From NCBI RefSeq assembly GCF_000718025.1, contig NZ_JODS01000033.1:14352-78351 (forward strand): a DNA stretch of 64,000 nt, given 5' to 3'. The DNA comes from Kitasatospora purpeofusca (GTDB lineage: Bacteria; Actinomycetota; Actinomycetes; Streptomycetales; Streptomycetaceae). A program made the translations under genes and the position numbers. Below, piece after piece: positions 49,600 through 58,816 of this stretch. The notes beneath the pieces are model-generated. The model ran no database searches. It had not been told where the DNA came from and saw nothing but the letters and a program-made list of their open reading frames with translations. The number at the start of each line of letters is the position of its first letter. Within the stretch, counting starts at the first letter, position 1.

Positions 49600-49735
49600 G
49601 GTGGGACGTCGGTGGTGCCAGGTGGTGCATGCGGGGCGGTGCAGGTGGTGCGGCGTAGTGCTGGATGGTGCGGGGTCGTGCGGGTGGTGCTCCGTGGTGC
49701 CGGGTGGTGCGGGGTGGTGCGGGGGTGCCGGGCCG
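49600..49735. repeat. GGTGC-rich degenerate repeats
   Basis: Within the 216-base gap between the aminotransferase and binding-protein genes, GTGGTGC or GGGTGGTGC-like words recur about a dozen times. The bias is strand-specific (G and T on the plus strand). No frame with a start and ribosome site is seen. Confidence 0.7.
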
Positions 49736-49776
49736 CCCCGCCCTGGGACGGGGACGGCCGGGCGCGGGGCGTCCGC

Positions 49777-50961
49777 TCAGGCGGTGCGGGCGCCCCGCCG
49801 TACGTGGGCGAGCGTCCCGCCGAGCAGCTCGGCGGTCCCGGGGTCGGTGCTCGCGTGCGGGGAGAGCCGGATCCAGCCGGCCCGGAGGGTGGTGGCCAGG
49901 CCCGCGGCGGTCAGCGCGCGGTGGACGGCGGCGGGGTCGGCGCCGGGCAGCCGCAGCCGGGCGATCCCGCTGCCGCCGGCGACCGGGTCGCCGGTGCCGC
50001 GCCAGGAGCCGTAGGGGGCGTCCGCCGTCGGACCGCCGCCGGTCTCGGCGCCCGCGGCGCGGGCCGCGGCGAGCAGTCCGCCGAGCACCTCGCCGATCCT
50101 GGCCTCGATCCGGCCGGCGCCCTCCTCCCCGACCAGGGCGAGCGCGGCGCCCAGGGCGGCGACGGCGGGGCCGTCGGGGTTGGTGAGGGTGTGGGCGACG
50201 GCGCCGGGCCGGGGCGGGCAGGGGTGGGCGGGCGCGTCGATCGGGTCGACCACCCCGGACCAGCCACTGAGCCCGGGCCCGATCCGGTCGGCGATCCGGT
50301 CGCGGACCATCAGGACGGCCGCGCCCCAGCCGGCCCGGAGCCACTTCTGGCCGCCGGCGGCGAGCACGTCGGCCGCGTCGGCGGCGAACTCCACGGCGCC
50401 GAGGGCCTGGACGGCGTCGACCACCAGGATCCGGTTCGGCCCGATCAGTTCCTTGATCGCGGCCAGCGGCGCCCGGTACCCGGTCGCGGCGTCGACGGCG
50501 CAGACGGCGACGGCGCGCACCCGGTCGTCCAGGTGCTCCCGGACCAGGTCGGGGGTGACCGGGCCTTCGAGCTGGCGGACCGCGAGCCCGCCGTTGTCGG
50601 CGGCGCGCAGCCACGGGTAGACGGCGCCGGGGAAGTCGTTCCGCGCCACCAGCACGGTGCCGTCCGGGGCGGATCCGCGGCGCCCCGCACCGGCGCCGAC
50701 CGCGTGGGCGGCGGCGAAGAGCCCGTGCGAGGTGGAGCCGACGAAGGCGATCTCGTGCGGGGCGGAGCCCAGCAGCCCGCCCGCAGTCCGGGCCGCCGTC
50801 GCGGTGTCCGCGTCGAGGCTCTCGAGCGCGTCCCAGCCGTGCCGGTGGAGCCGGTCGGCCTCGCGGAGCAGCACCCGGCGGACCGGTTCCGACACCGGCC
50901 CGAAGCGGGCGAAGTCCAGGTAGCCGAACGGCTCGGCGAACTTCTTGAGGTACTCGGGCAT
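49777..50961 (-). CDS. Class V aminotransferase / desulfurase-like PLP enzyme
   Basis: The 394-residue protein starts at ATG after GGAAAGG. It has the fold type I, class V pattern: YLDFARFGPVSEPVRRVLLR at the start, EIAFVGSTSHGLFAAAH, ILVVDAVQALGAVEFAADAA (Asp and Gln holding PLP) and GGQKWLRAGWGAAVLMV with the Schiff-base Lys. The family includes isopenicillin N epimerase-like and cysteine-desulfurase-like enzymes; activity is unknown. It is the first gene after the LacI-type palindrome and is read toward the sugar operon, though 216 bases separate it from the next gene. Confidence 0.85.
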   Translation of the reverse strand: MPEYLKKFAEPFGYLDFARFGPVSEPVRRVLLREADRLHRHGWDALESLDADTATAARTAGGLLGSAPHEIAFVGSTSHGLFAAAHAVGAGAGRRGSAPDGTVLVARNDFPGAVYPWLRAADNGGLAVRQLEGPVTPDLVREHLDDRVRAVAVCAVDAATGYRAPLAAIKELIGPNRILVVDAVQALGAVEFAADAADVLAAGGQKWLRAGWGAAVLMVRDRIADRIGPGLSGWSGVVDPIDAPAHPCPPRPGAVAHTLTNPDGPAVAALGAALALVGEEGAGRIEARIGEVLGGLLAAARAAGAETGGGPTADAPYGSWRGTGDPVAGGSGIARLRLPGADPAAVHRALTAAGLATTLRAGWIRLSPHASTDPGTAELLGGTLAHVRRGARTA

Positions 50962-50988
50962 GACCTTTCCTTGGTCGGGCGGCGCAGT

Positions 50989-51006
50989 GATTTGAACGTT
51001 CAAATC
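50989..51006. promoter_or_regulatory. LacI-type operator palindrome
   Basis: GATTTGAACGTTCAAATC is a perfect 18-bp palindrome with the central AACGTT typical of LacI/GalR operators. It ends 28 bases upstream of the aminotransferase start codon. Confidence 0.7.
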
Positions 51007-51328
51007 CCACACAAACAAACAGAACCGATCAACGTTCAACGAGCGGGAGCCAGCAAACGCCCCCGGTCGATTCCCCGTCAAGACCCTGCGCACCACGACC
51101 CCCGGTCGAGACCCTCTCGTTACCGGCGGCCGATCTGCCCTCCCACCAGCCCTTGCGCAATGCAATTTGACATTACTATTTTACTGGCCAGTGAGTCGAG
51201 AGATCATCATCGTTTCCCTCGACGTCATCAGACTCCCGCGCGGTCCGGCGGACCCGGCGCCCCCCACGGCTCCGGACCCCAACACGCCCCGTCCCGCGCA
51301 TCCCCCCACATGCTCGTCTGGAGCTCCT
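51007..51328. other. Divergent promoter region, aminotransferase/collagenase
   Basis: Apart from the operator-like sites there is an unusually AT-rich stretch at about 51160-51215 (GCAATTTGACATTACTATTTTACTG read in part), with TTGACA-like TTGACATT at 51167. It is a good candidate promoter for the collagenase gene. No gene is seen here. Confidence 0.5.
51026..51039. promoter_or_regulatory. Second, imperfect operator-like site
   Basis: ATCAACGTTCAACG shares the AACGTTCAA half of the palindrome at 50989, 37 bases centre to centre away. It could be an auxiliary site for the same regulator. Confidence 0.45.
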
Positions 51329-53686
51329 GTGCCAACCACCCCCCGCCTGCGCTCGGTCCTGCTCTCCGCGGCCCTCGCAGTCACCCTGGCCGCCCCGCTC
51401 GTCCAGAGCGCCCAGGCCGTCGCACCCCCCGCCGCCTCCGGGCGGACCACCGACCCGGCCGCCGCCTTCGGCGGGACCACCGCCCACCCGGCCGGCCCGG
51501 CCGGCGACGTCGCCCACGGCAGCACCACCACCGGCGCCCCCGGCCCCGAGGGGGCACCGGGCAACGAGACGCTCCAGCCCACCACGGACGCCACCCGGCC
51601 CGCCGCCGACCCGGCCACCCCCGCCGCCCAGGCCGCCCCGACCGCCGCCGACGCCGCCGCGGCCTGCTCGCTCGCCTCCTTCACCGCCCTCTCCCCGGCC
51701 GCCCTGGCCGACTTCCTCGCCGACCGCTCGCACACCTACGAGGGCTGTCTGCGCCCGCTGCTGGTCGACTGGAGCCCCGAGCTCACCAAGGTGCTGACCC
51801 CGGCCCACGTGCGCGCCGTCGCCGACCGGATCACCGCCCTCTCCCCCGGCTTCGACAGCGCCAACAACCGCAACCAGCAGGAACTCTGGTACTTCCTGCA
51901 CGTCGCGGTCTACTTCGACTACAGCCACCGCGAGTTCGACCTCAACGACGACGCCACCGCGGCCGCGATCGACCGCGCGATCACCGCCTACACCGCCAAC
52001 CCCCGGGCGTTCGACCAGACCACCGCCGCCGGCTTCACCATGGGCGAGCTGATCCAGGCCTCCACCGCCCCGAAGCTGCGCCCCGGCCGGCTCCCGCTGC
52101 TGGAGCGGGTGCTGCGCCAGTACGCCACCCCCGGCACCAAGTACATCGGCGACCAGGGCTGGAACTGGGCCCTGCAGGCCGCGCTCCAGCTCAACTTCCA
52201 GGGCGTCAACAACATCGTCGAGGACGGCGGCGCCTTCCGCGCCGCGGCCGTCGCCAACCCCGGCTACCGGCAGGCGATCCGCGCCTTCTCCGGCTACGGC
52301 CACCTCAAGGGCACCGAGACCGAGTGGGCCGTCGGCGACGCCATGAACGAGTACGCCCGGTACACCCTGGTGGACTCGCTCAAGGGCGAGATCAAGGCCG
52401 AGATCGGCGGCGTGGTCAGCACCGTCCAGAACAACTTCGGCCGCCTCAGCCGCCCTTGGCTCAACCTGGCCGTCCCGCTCAACGAGTTCGGCCTCTGCGG
52501 CCAGTACGGGGCCTGCCGGGCCGAGCTGACCCAGCAGTTCTTCCCGAACACCTACACCTACGACAACGGCACCCTGGTCATCCGCACCGCCCTCGACCGG
52601 GCCACCGCCGACCAGCTGTACTACGCCACCAAGCAGGTCAAGGCCCAGTTCTTCCGGGTCCTGGGCACCGACCGGCCGCTCGCCGACGACACCCACCCCA
52701 CCCTCACGGTGCAGCTGTACGACACCAAGACGAACTACCGCTCGCTCCAGTACCTGCTGTTCGGGATCGGCGACGTCGAGAACGGCGGCATGTTCATCGA
52801 GGAGAACTCCACCTTCTACACCTACCAGCGGACCACCGCCGAGTCGTACTTCAGCCTGGAGGAGCTCTTCCGGCACGAGTACACCCACTACCTGAACGCC
52901 CGTTGGGCGATCCCGGAGTCCGGCTACACCACCCGCTGGCCCAGCGACGCCACCTTCGCGATGAACGAGGGCACCGCCGAGTACTTCGCCGGCTCCACCT
53001 CCAAGGACGGCGTCAAGGCCCGCAAGTACATGGTCCGCCAGATCGCCCAGGAAGGCGCCTCCGGCACACCGCGCCTGACGATCGATCAGATCCTGCACGC
53101 CAGCTGGAACAGCCTCGGCTTCCGCGTCTACCCGTACGCGGCCACCTTCTTCAACCTGCTCGGCGAGCGCCACCCCGACCAGCTCGCCGAGATGTACCGG
53201 CTGCTGCGCGCCGACGACGTCACCGGCTACAACGCCTGGCGCGACCGCCTCGGCCGGGACGCCGACCTCCAGCGCGAGTACAACGCCTTCCTGGACGCCG
53301 AGATCCCGCTCGCCGACAACCTCTACGTGCCGGTCACCGACTACACGCCGAACAGCCGGCTCAGCTACGCCTGGGCCTCCGAGGTCCAGGACGCGTTCAC
53401 CCGCGCCACCCAGAACACCCCGGTCTGCAAGGACAACGCCGACTGGAACAACACCATGCGGTTCACCTGCACCGGCCGGATGACCGCCAACCTCACCAAC
53501 ACCCTCGACGCCGGCAAGGTCCGCGCGGACATGGCCGCCACCGTCGACTACTTCCTGCTCACCCGGGGCGGCGCCGCCGCCAACAACCTCGCCGACATGA
53601 ACTGCTGGTTCGGCCAGGTCGACGTCTGGCCCACCGGCCGCGCCGGCACCGCCGACTACACCTGCGAGGGCCCGCTGCGCCGGTAA
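51329..53686 (+). CDS. Secreted collagenase, peptidase family M9
   Basis: The 785-residue protein starts at GTG and has a signal peptide (LRSVLLSAALAVTLAAPLVQ, then SAQA), followed by an Ala/Thr/Pro-rich propeptide to about residue 110. The M9 activator region follows (FDSANNRNQQELWYFLHVAV; YFDYSHREFDLND). The zinc site is HEYTH starting at His516, with the third ligand Glu547 in MNEGTAEYF, the M9 spacing. It should cleave collagen or gelatin outside the cell. No polycystic-kidney or collagen-binding domain follows; the C-terminal ~100 residues contain two cysteine pairs. Confidence 0.92.
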   Translation: MPTTPRLRSVLLSAALAVTLAAPLVQSAQAVAPPAASGRTTDPAAAFGGTTAHPAGPAGDVAHGSTTTGAPGPEGAPGNETLQPTTDATRPAADPATPAAQAAPTAADAAAACSLASFTALSPAALADFLADRSHTYEGCLRPLLVDWSPELTKVLTPAHVRAVADRITALSPGFDSANNRNQQELWYFLHVAVYFDYSHREFDLNDDATAAAIDRAITAYTANPRAFDQTTAAGFTMGELIQASTAPKLRPGRLPLLERVLRQYATPGTKYIGDQGWNWALQAALQLNFQGVNNIVEDGGAFRAAAVANPGYRQAIRAFSGYGHLKGTETEWAVGDAMNEYARYTLVDSLKGEIKAEIGGVVSTVQNNFGRLSRPWLNLAVPLNEFGLCGQYGACRAELTQQFFPNTYTYDNGTLVIRTALDRATADQLYYATKQVKAQFFRVLGTDRPLADDTHPTLTVQLYDTKTNYRSLQYLLFGIGDVENGGMFIEENSTFYTYQRTTAESYFSLEELFRHEYTHYLNARWAIPESGYTTRWPSDATFAMNEGTAEYFAGSTSKDGVKARKYMVRQIAQEGASGTPRLTIDQILHASWNSLGFRVYPYAATFFNLLGERHPDQLAEMYRLLRADDVTGYNAWRDRLGRDADLQREYNAFLDAEIPLADNLYVPVTDYTPNSRLSYAWASEVQDAFTRATQNTPVCKDNADWNNTMRFTCTGRMTANLTNTLDAGKVRADMAATVDYFLLTRGGAAANNLADMNCWFGQVDVWPTGRAGTADYTCEGPLRR

Positions 53687-53735
53687 CCCCTCCCCGCACG
53701 GGGGGCGGTGCCCGACCGGCCCGCCCCGCCACGAC

Positions 53736-53771
53736 CCGTACGGCCCCGGACCACCGTCCGGGGCCGTACGG
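53736..53771. terminator. Bidirectional terminator
   Basis: CCGTACGGCCCCGGA pairs perfectly with its complement around CCACCG, between the convergent collagenase and GNAT genes. Confidence 0.8.
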
Positions 53772-53813
53772 CGTTCCGGGCCCCGACGCCGGGGCCCGGG
53801 GCACATGCTCCGC

Positions 53814-54227
53814 TCAGAGCCGCCTGAGCCCGGCGGCGGTCGGCCGGAATCCGCATCGGCCGTAGAAGGACTCCAGGTGCGGCTCGTAGTCGACGTGCAG
53901 CCACTCGGCACCGCGCGCCCTCGCCTCGTCGGCGGCGGCCTGCACCAGCCGCACCCCGAGCCCCCGCCGGCGCTCGTCCGGATGCACGGTCGTGTCCAGG
54001 ACGAAGGCGTGCGCGCCGCCGTCCCCCACGACATTGACGAATCCGACCAGCCGGTCCCCCCGGCGCGCCGCGATCCAGGTCAGACTGCGGGCCAGCACCG
54101 GCGCGAAGGAGGTCGCCCGGTGTTCCGGCCAGGACGCGCCGAACAACTCGTTGAGCTCGGCGTCCGTCAGCTCGGGACGGACCGCCAGCACCTCGTCGCC
54201 GGCCGGCGACGAATCATTGATCACCAT
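53814..54227 (-). CDS. GNAT-family N-acetyltransferase
   Basis: The 137-residue protein is a single GNAT domain: LVGFVNVVGDGGAHAFVLDT, then VHPDERRRGLGVRLVQAA, which holds the R-R-x-G-x-G acetyl-CoA loop, and ESFYGRCGFRPTAAGL at the end. It acetylates an amine of unknown identity. It stands alone, with TetR downstream-divergent genes further on. Confidence 0.85.
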   Translation of the reverse strand: MVINDSSPAGDEVLAVRPELTDAELNELFGASWPEHRATSFAPVLARSLTWIAARRGDRLVGFVNVVGDGGAHAFVLDTTVHPDERRRGLGVRLVQAAADEARARGAEWLHVDYEPHLESFYGRCGFRPTAAGLRRL

Positions 54228-54308
54228 ACGGAGCAGCCTGCCACGCGCCCGCGGCCGTGCTCACACCCCCGCGGACCCGCGAACACGTGCGAGGACGCGC
54301 CGGGCGGC

Positions 54309-54920
54309 CTAGGCCGGCAGGGCGTCCAGGGCGGGGGCGATGGTGGCGAAGGCGCGGTCGGTCAGTTCGGCCGGGTCCTCGGCGCCGTCGCTGGCGCTCC
54401 ACAGTTGCAGGACGACGTCGAACGCGGTCAGCGCCATCCCCGCGGCGAGCCGGGGGTGGAGGCCGGTCGCGGAGCCCAGGCCCAGCCGGTCGGCCAGCTC
54501 GGCCGCCAGTTCGTCGCGCCACTGCGCCTGGCGCTCCAGGAATCGGGCGTGCAGCGCCGGCGTGCCCAGGATCAGCTGCACCACCCGCAGCGCCTGCTCG
54601 GCATGGCCGGCGCAGGCGTCGATGGAGACCCAGACGGTGTGCCGCAGTGCCACCGACGGCGACTCCTCGGCCGGCCGGCCGGCGAGCTCGGCCCGCATGC
54701 CGGCGCCCATCTCCCCGAGGAACTGGACGACCACGTCCTCCTTGGACGCGAAGTAGCGGAAGAAGGTGCGCTTGGACATGCCGGCGGCGGCCGCGATCTC
54801 GTCGACCGTGACCGCGTCGAACCCCTTCTGCGCCAGGAGGTTCAGCGCGGCCTGGGACAGCTCGTCGGAGACCAGCTGACGCTTGCGCTGGGCCAGGCTC
54901 GCTTCAGGGCGGGTAGTCAC
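54309..54920 (-). CDS. TetR-family transcriptional regulator
   Basis: The 203-residue protein has an N-terminal TetR helix-turn-helix (LSQAALNLLAQKGFDAVTVD; EIAAAAGMSKRTFFRYFASK) and a helical ligand domain. It is divergent from the SDR gene at 55003 with only 82 bases between, so it probably represses that gene and itself. CTTGACAC at 54966 could be a -35 box for the SDR gene. Confidence 0.92.
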   Translation of the reverse strand: MTTRPEASLAQRKRQLVSDELSQAALNLLAQKGFDAVTVDEIAAAAGMSKRTFFRYFASKEDVVVQFLGEMGAGMRAELAGRPAEESPSVALRHTVWVSIDACAGHAEQALRVVQLILGTPALHARFLERQAQWRDELAAELADRLGLGSATGLHPRLAAGMALTAFDVVLQLWSASDGAEDPAELTDRAFATIAPALDALPA

Positions 54921-55002
54921 CCCCTCATGTTACACGCCGCGCCGTCATTGACCCCTAAGGGCGCGCTTGACACTCGGTGACAGGTAGGGCAACGTGTGAC
55001 GC

Positions 55003-55938
55003 ATGACGAAGCAGCAGGGCTGGACCGCCGATCGGATTCCGGACCAGACGGGGCGGGTGTTCGTCGTCACCGGGGCGAACAGCGGCCTCGGCCTGGCGAC
55101 CACCCGGGCGATCGCCCGCAAGGGCGGCCAGGTGGTCCTCGCCGTCCGCGACGAGGCCAAGGGCCGGCGGGCGGCCGCCGAGATCACGGCCGCGCAGCCG
55201 GGCGCCCGCCTGGAGGTCCGCCGCCTCGACCTGGCCGACCTCGACTCGGTCCGCGCCTTCGCCGAACGGCTGCGCGCCGACGGGACCCGCCCGGACGTCC
55301 TCGTCAACAACGCGGGCGTGATGGCGCCGCCGCGGACGCTGAACGCGCAGGGCCACGAGATCCAGTTCGCCGCCAACCACCTCGGCCACTTCGCCCTCAC
55401 CGGACTGCTGCTCGACCTCCTGGCCGAGGGCAAGGACCCGCGGGTGGTCACGGTGAGCTCGACCAACCACCGGCAGGGCAAGGTCTTCTTCGACGACCTC
55501 TCCGGCGAGCGCAAGTACTCGCCGATGGGCTACTACAACCAGTCGAAGTTCGCCAACGCCGTGTTCGGCTGGGAGCTCCACCAGCGTCTCGCCGCGGCCG
55601 GCAGCCCGGTCCGCAGCCTGCTCGCGCACCCCGGCTACACCGCCACCAACCTCCAGACCAGTTCCCCGGTCGGCATGGTCAAGGTGCTCTTCGGCCGCAT
55701 CCTCACCCCGCTCGCCCAGGCTCCGGACCAGGGCGCGCTGCCCCAACTGTTCGCCGCCACCGCCGCGGAGGTCGAGTCGGGACAGTTCATCGGACCCGAC
55801 GGGATGGCCGAGCTGCGCGGCACCCCGAAGGTGGTCCAGCTGGCCCCGTCGGCCGCCGACGCCGAGACCGGCAAGCGCCTGTGGGAGCTGTCGGAGCGGC
55901 TGACCGCCGTCCGGTTCGCCTTCCCCGCCGTCGCCTGA
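55003..55938 (+). CDS. Short-chain dehydrogenase, retinol-dehydrogenase-like
   Basis: The 311-residue SDR has TGANSGLGLATTRAIARKGG (cofactor), LVNNAGVM, VTVSSTNHR (catalytic Ser) and the YNQSK pair. AANHLGHFALTGLLLDLL is typical of the WWOX/retinol dehydrogenase-like group. RDEAKGRRAAAE after the second strand favours NADP(H). The substrate is unknown; control by the divergent TetR regulator suggests a detoxification role. Confidence 0.88.
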   Translation: MTKQQGWTADRIPDQTGRVFVVTGANSGLGLATTRAIARKGGQVVLAVRDEAKGRRAAAEITAAQPGARLEVRRLDLADLDSVRAFAERLRADGTRPDVLVNNAGVMAPPRTLNAQGHEIQFAANHLGHFALTGLLLDLLAEGKDPRVVTVSSTNHRQGKVFFDDLSGERKYSPMGYYNQSKFANAVFGWELHQRLAAAGSPVRSLLAHPGYTATNLQTSSPVGMVKVLFGRILTPLAQAPDQGALPQLFAATAAEVESGQFIGPDGMAELRGTPKVVQLAPSAADAETGKRLWELSERLTAVRFAFPAVA

Positions 55939-56340
55939 CCCGACCGGGGCCCGTCCGCCCGACCCGACCGGCCCCGGCACCCGTACCAGGGGCCGCCGCG
56001 CATGACGCCCCCGGCATGCGCGTCGGCCCCTGCACCACCCGCACGCCCGCACCACACGCACCCCCGCACCGCCCGCGCCCCCCGCGGGAACAACTCGTTC
56101 ACATCTCCCGAACCCCGGCTCCCCGTTCTCCCCGCGGCGGCACCGGGAATCTCGGCATTCCCATTCACGATCTCGCCCGAACAATTCCACAGCCCCCTCC
56201 GACCATCACGAACGGAATACCTCCGACCGCTTCCCGGAGCCTCTTCTCCGACGAATCAACGGCTTTCCCCGAGTCAACCGCCAGGGGCATGTGAGGTGGA
56301 TCACTATCGAAGATCCGTCCGATGACGACCTGTTAGGGTG

Positions 56341-57603
56341 ATGGCTCAATGTCAAGCTCCATCCACGGGGGTAAAAGTGGGGGAAGTAGCAAGCGTTGAT
56401 GTGACCGCCTTTCCGGCGTTCCCGTTCATCGGGTCGGACGACGACCCGTTCATTCCGGTCAGAGATTACGACCTGAAGCACCTCGACGAGTCGACCGGCA
56501 GAATCAGACTCCCCTTCGGCGGCTGGGCCTGGCTGATCACCAAGCACGAGGACGTGCGGCAGCTGCTGCGCCACCCGGGCTTCAGCTCCGACCAGTACCG
56601 CCCCGGGTTCCCGGTCCTCAACCCGATCCCGCCGACGCGCGAGGGCGCGTCCGGGCTGTTCATCTTCATGGACGGCGACGCCCACAGCCGCTTCCGGCGC
56701 ATGCTGACCGCCGAGTTCATGATCAAGAACATCCGGCGGATCGAGCCGCTGATCGAGGAGACCGTCAACGAGGCCCTCGGCCGCATGCGCGAGATCGGCC
56801 CGCCGGCCGACCTGATGAACGAGTTCGCGCTGCCGGTGCCGTCGATGACGATCTGCCACCTGCTCGGTGTGCCCTACTCGGACCACGACTTCTTCCAGCA
56901 CCACAGCCGCGCGATCATGGACCGGAACTCCGGTCCGGCCGAGGTCGGCGCCGCCATGGAGGCCCTGAACGGCCTGCTGGGCGACCTGATCACGCACAAG
57001 CGGACCCACCCCGGCGAGGACCTGCTCAGCCGACTGGTGACCGAGCGCGTGATCCCGGGGGAGCTCAAGGAGGAGGAGCTCCTGAGCATGGCCATGCTGC
57101 TGCTGGTGGCGGGCCACGAGACCACCGCGAACATGATCGGGATGTCGGCGCTGGCCCTGCTGGAGCACCCCGAGCACCTGGACGCCCTGCGCGAGGACCC
57201 GGGCCTGGCGCCCAACCTCGTCGAGGAACTGCTCCGGTACTGCACCGTCGTCCGGACCGGTCTCCCGCGGCTCGCGCTGGAGGACGCCGTCATCGGCGGC
57301 CGGGAGATCAAGGCCGGCGAGAGCGTCGTGGCGATGCTGTCGATGGCCAACCGGGACGAGTCGGTCTTCCACGACCCCGAGTTCTTCGACCCCCGGCGCA
57401 ACGAGGCCCACCGGCACATGGCGTTCGGCTTCGGCCTGCACCAGTGCATCGGCCAGCCGCTGGCCCGGGCCGAGCTGCGGATCGCCCTGGTCCAGCTGGC
57501 CAAGCAGTTCCCCGGCCTCCGGTCGGAGACGACCCTGGCGGACGTCCCGAAGCGCCACGAGGCGGTCACCTTCGGGCTGGGCGAACTGCCGGTGACGTGG
57601 TGA
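56341..57603 (+). CDS. Cytochrome P450
   Basis: The 420-residue enzyme has the bacterial class I P450 motifs: LLLVAGHETTANMIG (I helix, oxygen activation), EELLRY with the ExxR pair, and the heme loop FGFGLHQCIGQPLAR with Cys369. It hydroxylates or epoxidises a substrate using electrons from the ferredoxin encoded next. The N-terminus is uncertain: ATG 56341 follows TTAGGGTG, but GTG 56377 (protein starting VGEVASVDV) is also plausible. It lies at the left end of the polyketide cluster and may tailor its product. Confidence 0.95.
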   Translation: MAQCQAPSTGVKVGEVASVDVTAFPAFPFIGSDDDPFIPVRDYDLKHLDESTGRIRLPFGGWAWLITKHEDVRQLLRHPGFSSDQYRPGFPVLNPIPPTREGASGLFIFMDGDAHSRFRRMLTAEFMIKNIRRIEPLIEETVNEALGRMREIGPPADLMNEFALPVPSMTICHLLGVPYSDHDFFQHHSRAIMDRNSGPAEVGAAMEALNGLLGDLITHKRTHPGEDLLSRLVTERVIPGELKEEELLSMAMLLLVAGHETTANMIGMSALALLEHPEHLDALREDPGLAPNLVEELLRYCTVVRTGLPRLALEDAVIGGREIKAGESVVAMLSMANRDESVFHDPEFFDPRRNEAHRHMAFGFGLHQCIGQPLARAELRIALVQLAKQFPGLRSETTLADVPKRHEAVTFGLGELPVTW

Positions 57604-57815
57604 CCATGCACATCACTGTCGACCGGGACCTGTGCTGCGGGTCCGGCAACTGCGTGGAGACCGTGCCCGACGTGTTCGACCAGGACAGTCGGGACGGCAT
57701 GGTGCTGCTGCGGATCTCCCAGCCGCCGGAGCACCTCCGGGAGGCGGTCGAACGCGCCGCCCAGCTGTGTCCGGTGGGCGCCATCGAGATCTCCCACCGG
57801 AATTCGACGGACTGA
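57600..57815 (+). CDS. 3Fe-4S ferredoxin, P450 redox partner
   Basis: The 71-residue protein has the single-cluster pattern of streptomycete P450 ferredoxins: ITVDRDLCCGSGNCVETVPD and AAQLCPVGAIEI. The spacing in the first motif lacks the second cysteine of a 4Fe-4S site, so a 3Fe-4S cluster is expected. GTG 57600 overlaps the P450 stop (GTGA); ATG 57606 is an alternative. It would carry electrons from a ferredoxin reductase to the P450. Confidence 0.92.
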   Translation: MTMHITVDRDLCCGSGNCVETVPDVFDQDSRDGMVLLRISQPPEHLREAVERAAQLCPVGAIEISHRNSTD

Positions 57816-58142
57816 CAGACGCAGCACTGCACGGGGGCGAGCAGACCGCGTCTCGACAATCCGCCTGCCATCCCGCACCGCTGTCCGGAATCCGGTCGCC
57901 CGCAGAATTCTCCCGCGCGGGCGACCGGATGATCCGGCCCGGGTGAACCGCGCACCCGAAGCGGTTCTCAACGGATTTCCCGGCGATTTCGAGAACGTCT
58001 TTTACTGTCCATTTCACCGCGCCGCGCGACCGCTGTTTCGCGCTGCCCGGAAATGCGGACCGAGCACGGAGCGGCGATCTTCCGCGCCCGGCCGGCCCCG
58101 CCCCTCACCCCTGTGTGCCCACATAACAGGAGAGCGGAAAAG
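57816..58142. other. Intergenic region before the LuxR gene
   Basis: No gene is seen in these 327 bases. The stretch at 57965-58020 is less GC-rich than its surroundings (CTTTTACTGTCC and similar) and probably contains the promoter of the regulator gene. No clear terminator follows the ferredoxin gene. Confidence 0.5.
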
Positions 58143-58781
58143 TTGGATAGTGGCAGCAGCCAGACACGAGTATTTGTATGCAGTAGACACCCCTACGCGC
58201 GACTGGGCATTCGTGGGGCACTGAAGCAGGACGACGCACTGACCGTGGTCGGCGAGGCGGCGGACATCATCGGGCTGCTGACGGCGACGGCGGTGCGCGA
58301 ACCGGACGTCGTGGTGCTCGAAGCCCGGAAGCAGACCGACCACCTGCACGAGCTGACCGCCCTCGACACCGCCCTGGTGGTCGTCGTGGAGGACGCCGAG
58401 ACCGCGGCCGACTGGATCCGTCTGACCCAGGCCAACGTGCGTGCCGTCGTGCACTCCGACGATCCCGAGGAGGTCCTGGTCGAAGCGGTCCGCCGGGCCA
58501 CCACCGGCGACTGCTACGTCTCCCCCGGCCTCAGCGGCCTGCTCCTCCGGTTCGTGCGGGACACCCTGCCCCGCCCCCTCTCGGTGGTCCCCACCCACGC
58601 ACCCTTGACTTCGCGCGAGTCCGAGGTGCTCCAGCTGGTGCGGCGGGGCATGGCCAACAAGGAGATCGCTCGTCGGCTGGGCCTGAGTGAAAAGACCGTC
58701 AAGTTCCACGTCTCCAATGTGCTCGCGAAGGCCCACATGGCCTCCCGGGCGCAGCTGATCGCCTCGGCGGCGGCCATGTGA
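58143..58781 (+). CDS. LuxR-type response regulator with atypical receiver
   Basis: The 212-residue protein starts at TTG 58143, with AGGAGAG about nine bases upstream. Residues ~8-120 have a receiver-like layout (TRVFVCSRHPYARLGIRGAL; VREPDVVVLEARKQTDHLHE), but the phospho-accepting Asp is replaced by Glu (VVVLEAR) and the acidic pocket is CSR. The C-terminus is a NarL/LuxR helix-turn-helix: LTSRESEVLQLVRRGMANKE and IARRLGLSEKTVKFHVSNVL. It probably activates the polyketide genes independently of a sensor kinase. Confidence 0.9.
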   Translation: MDSGSSQTRVFVCSRHPYARLGIRGALKQDDALTVVGEAADIIGLLTATAVREPDVVVLEARKQTDHLHELTALDTALVVVVEDAETAADWIRLTQANVRAVVHSDDPEEVLVEAVRRATTGDCYVSPGLSGLLLRFVRDTLPRPLSVVPTHAPLTSRESEVLQLVRRGMANKEIARRLGLSEKTVKFHVSNVLAKAHMASRAQLIASAAAM

Positions 58782-58816
58782 GACCACGGCCGCGGCCGGC
58801 GAGGAGGACGACCCTA

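Noticed and set aside
49612..53865. Plus-strand 1417-codon frame covering the aminotransferase and collagenase regions
   Set aside because: It is antisense to the aminotransferase and out of frame with the collagenase, lacks a start signal and encodes Arg/Pro-rich sequence.
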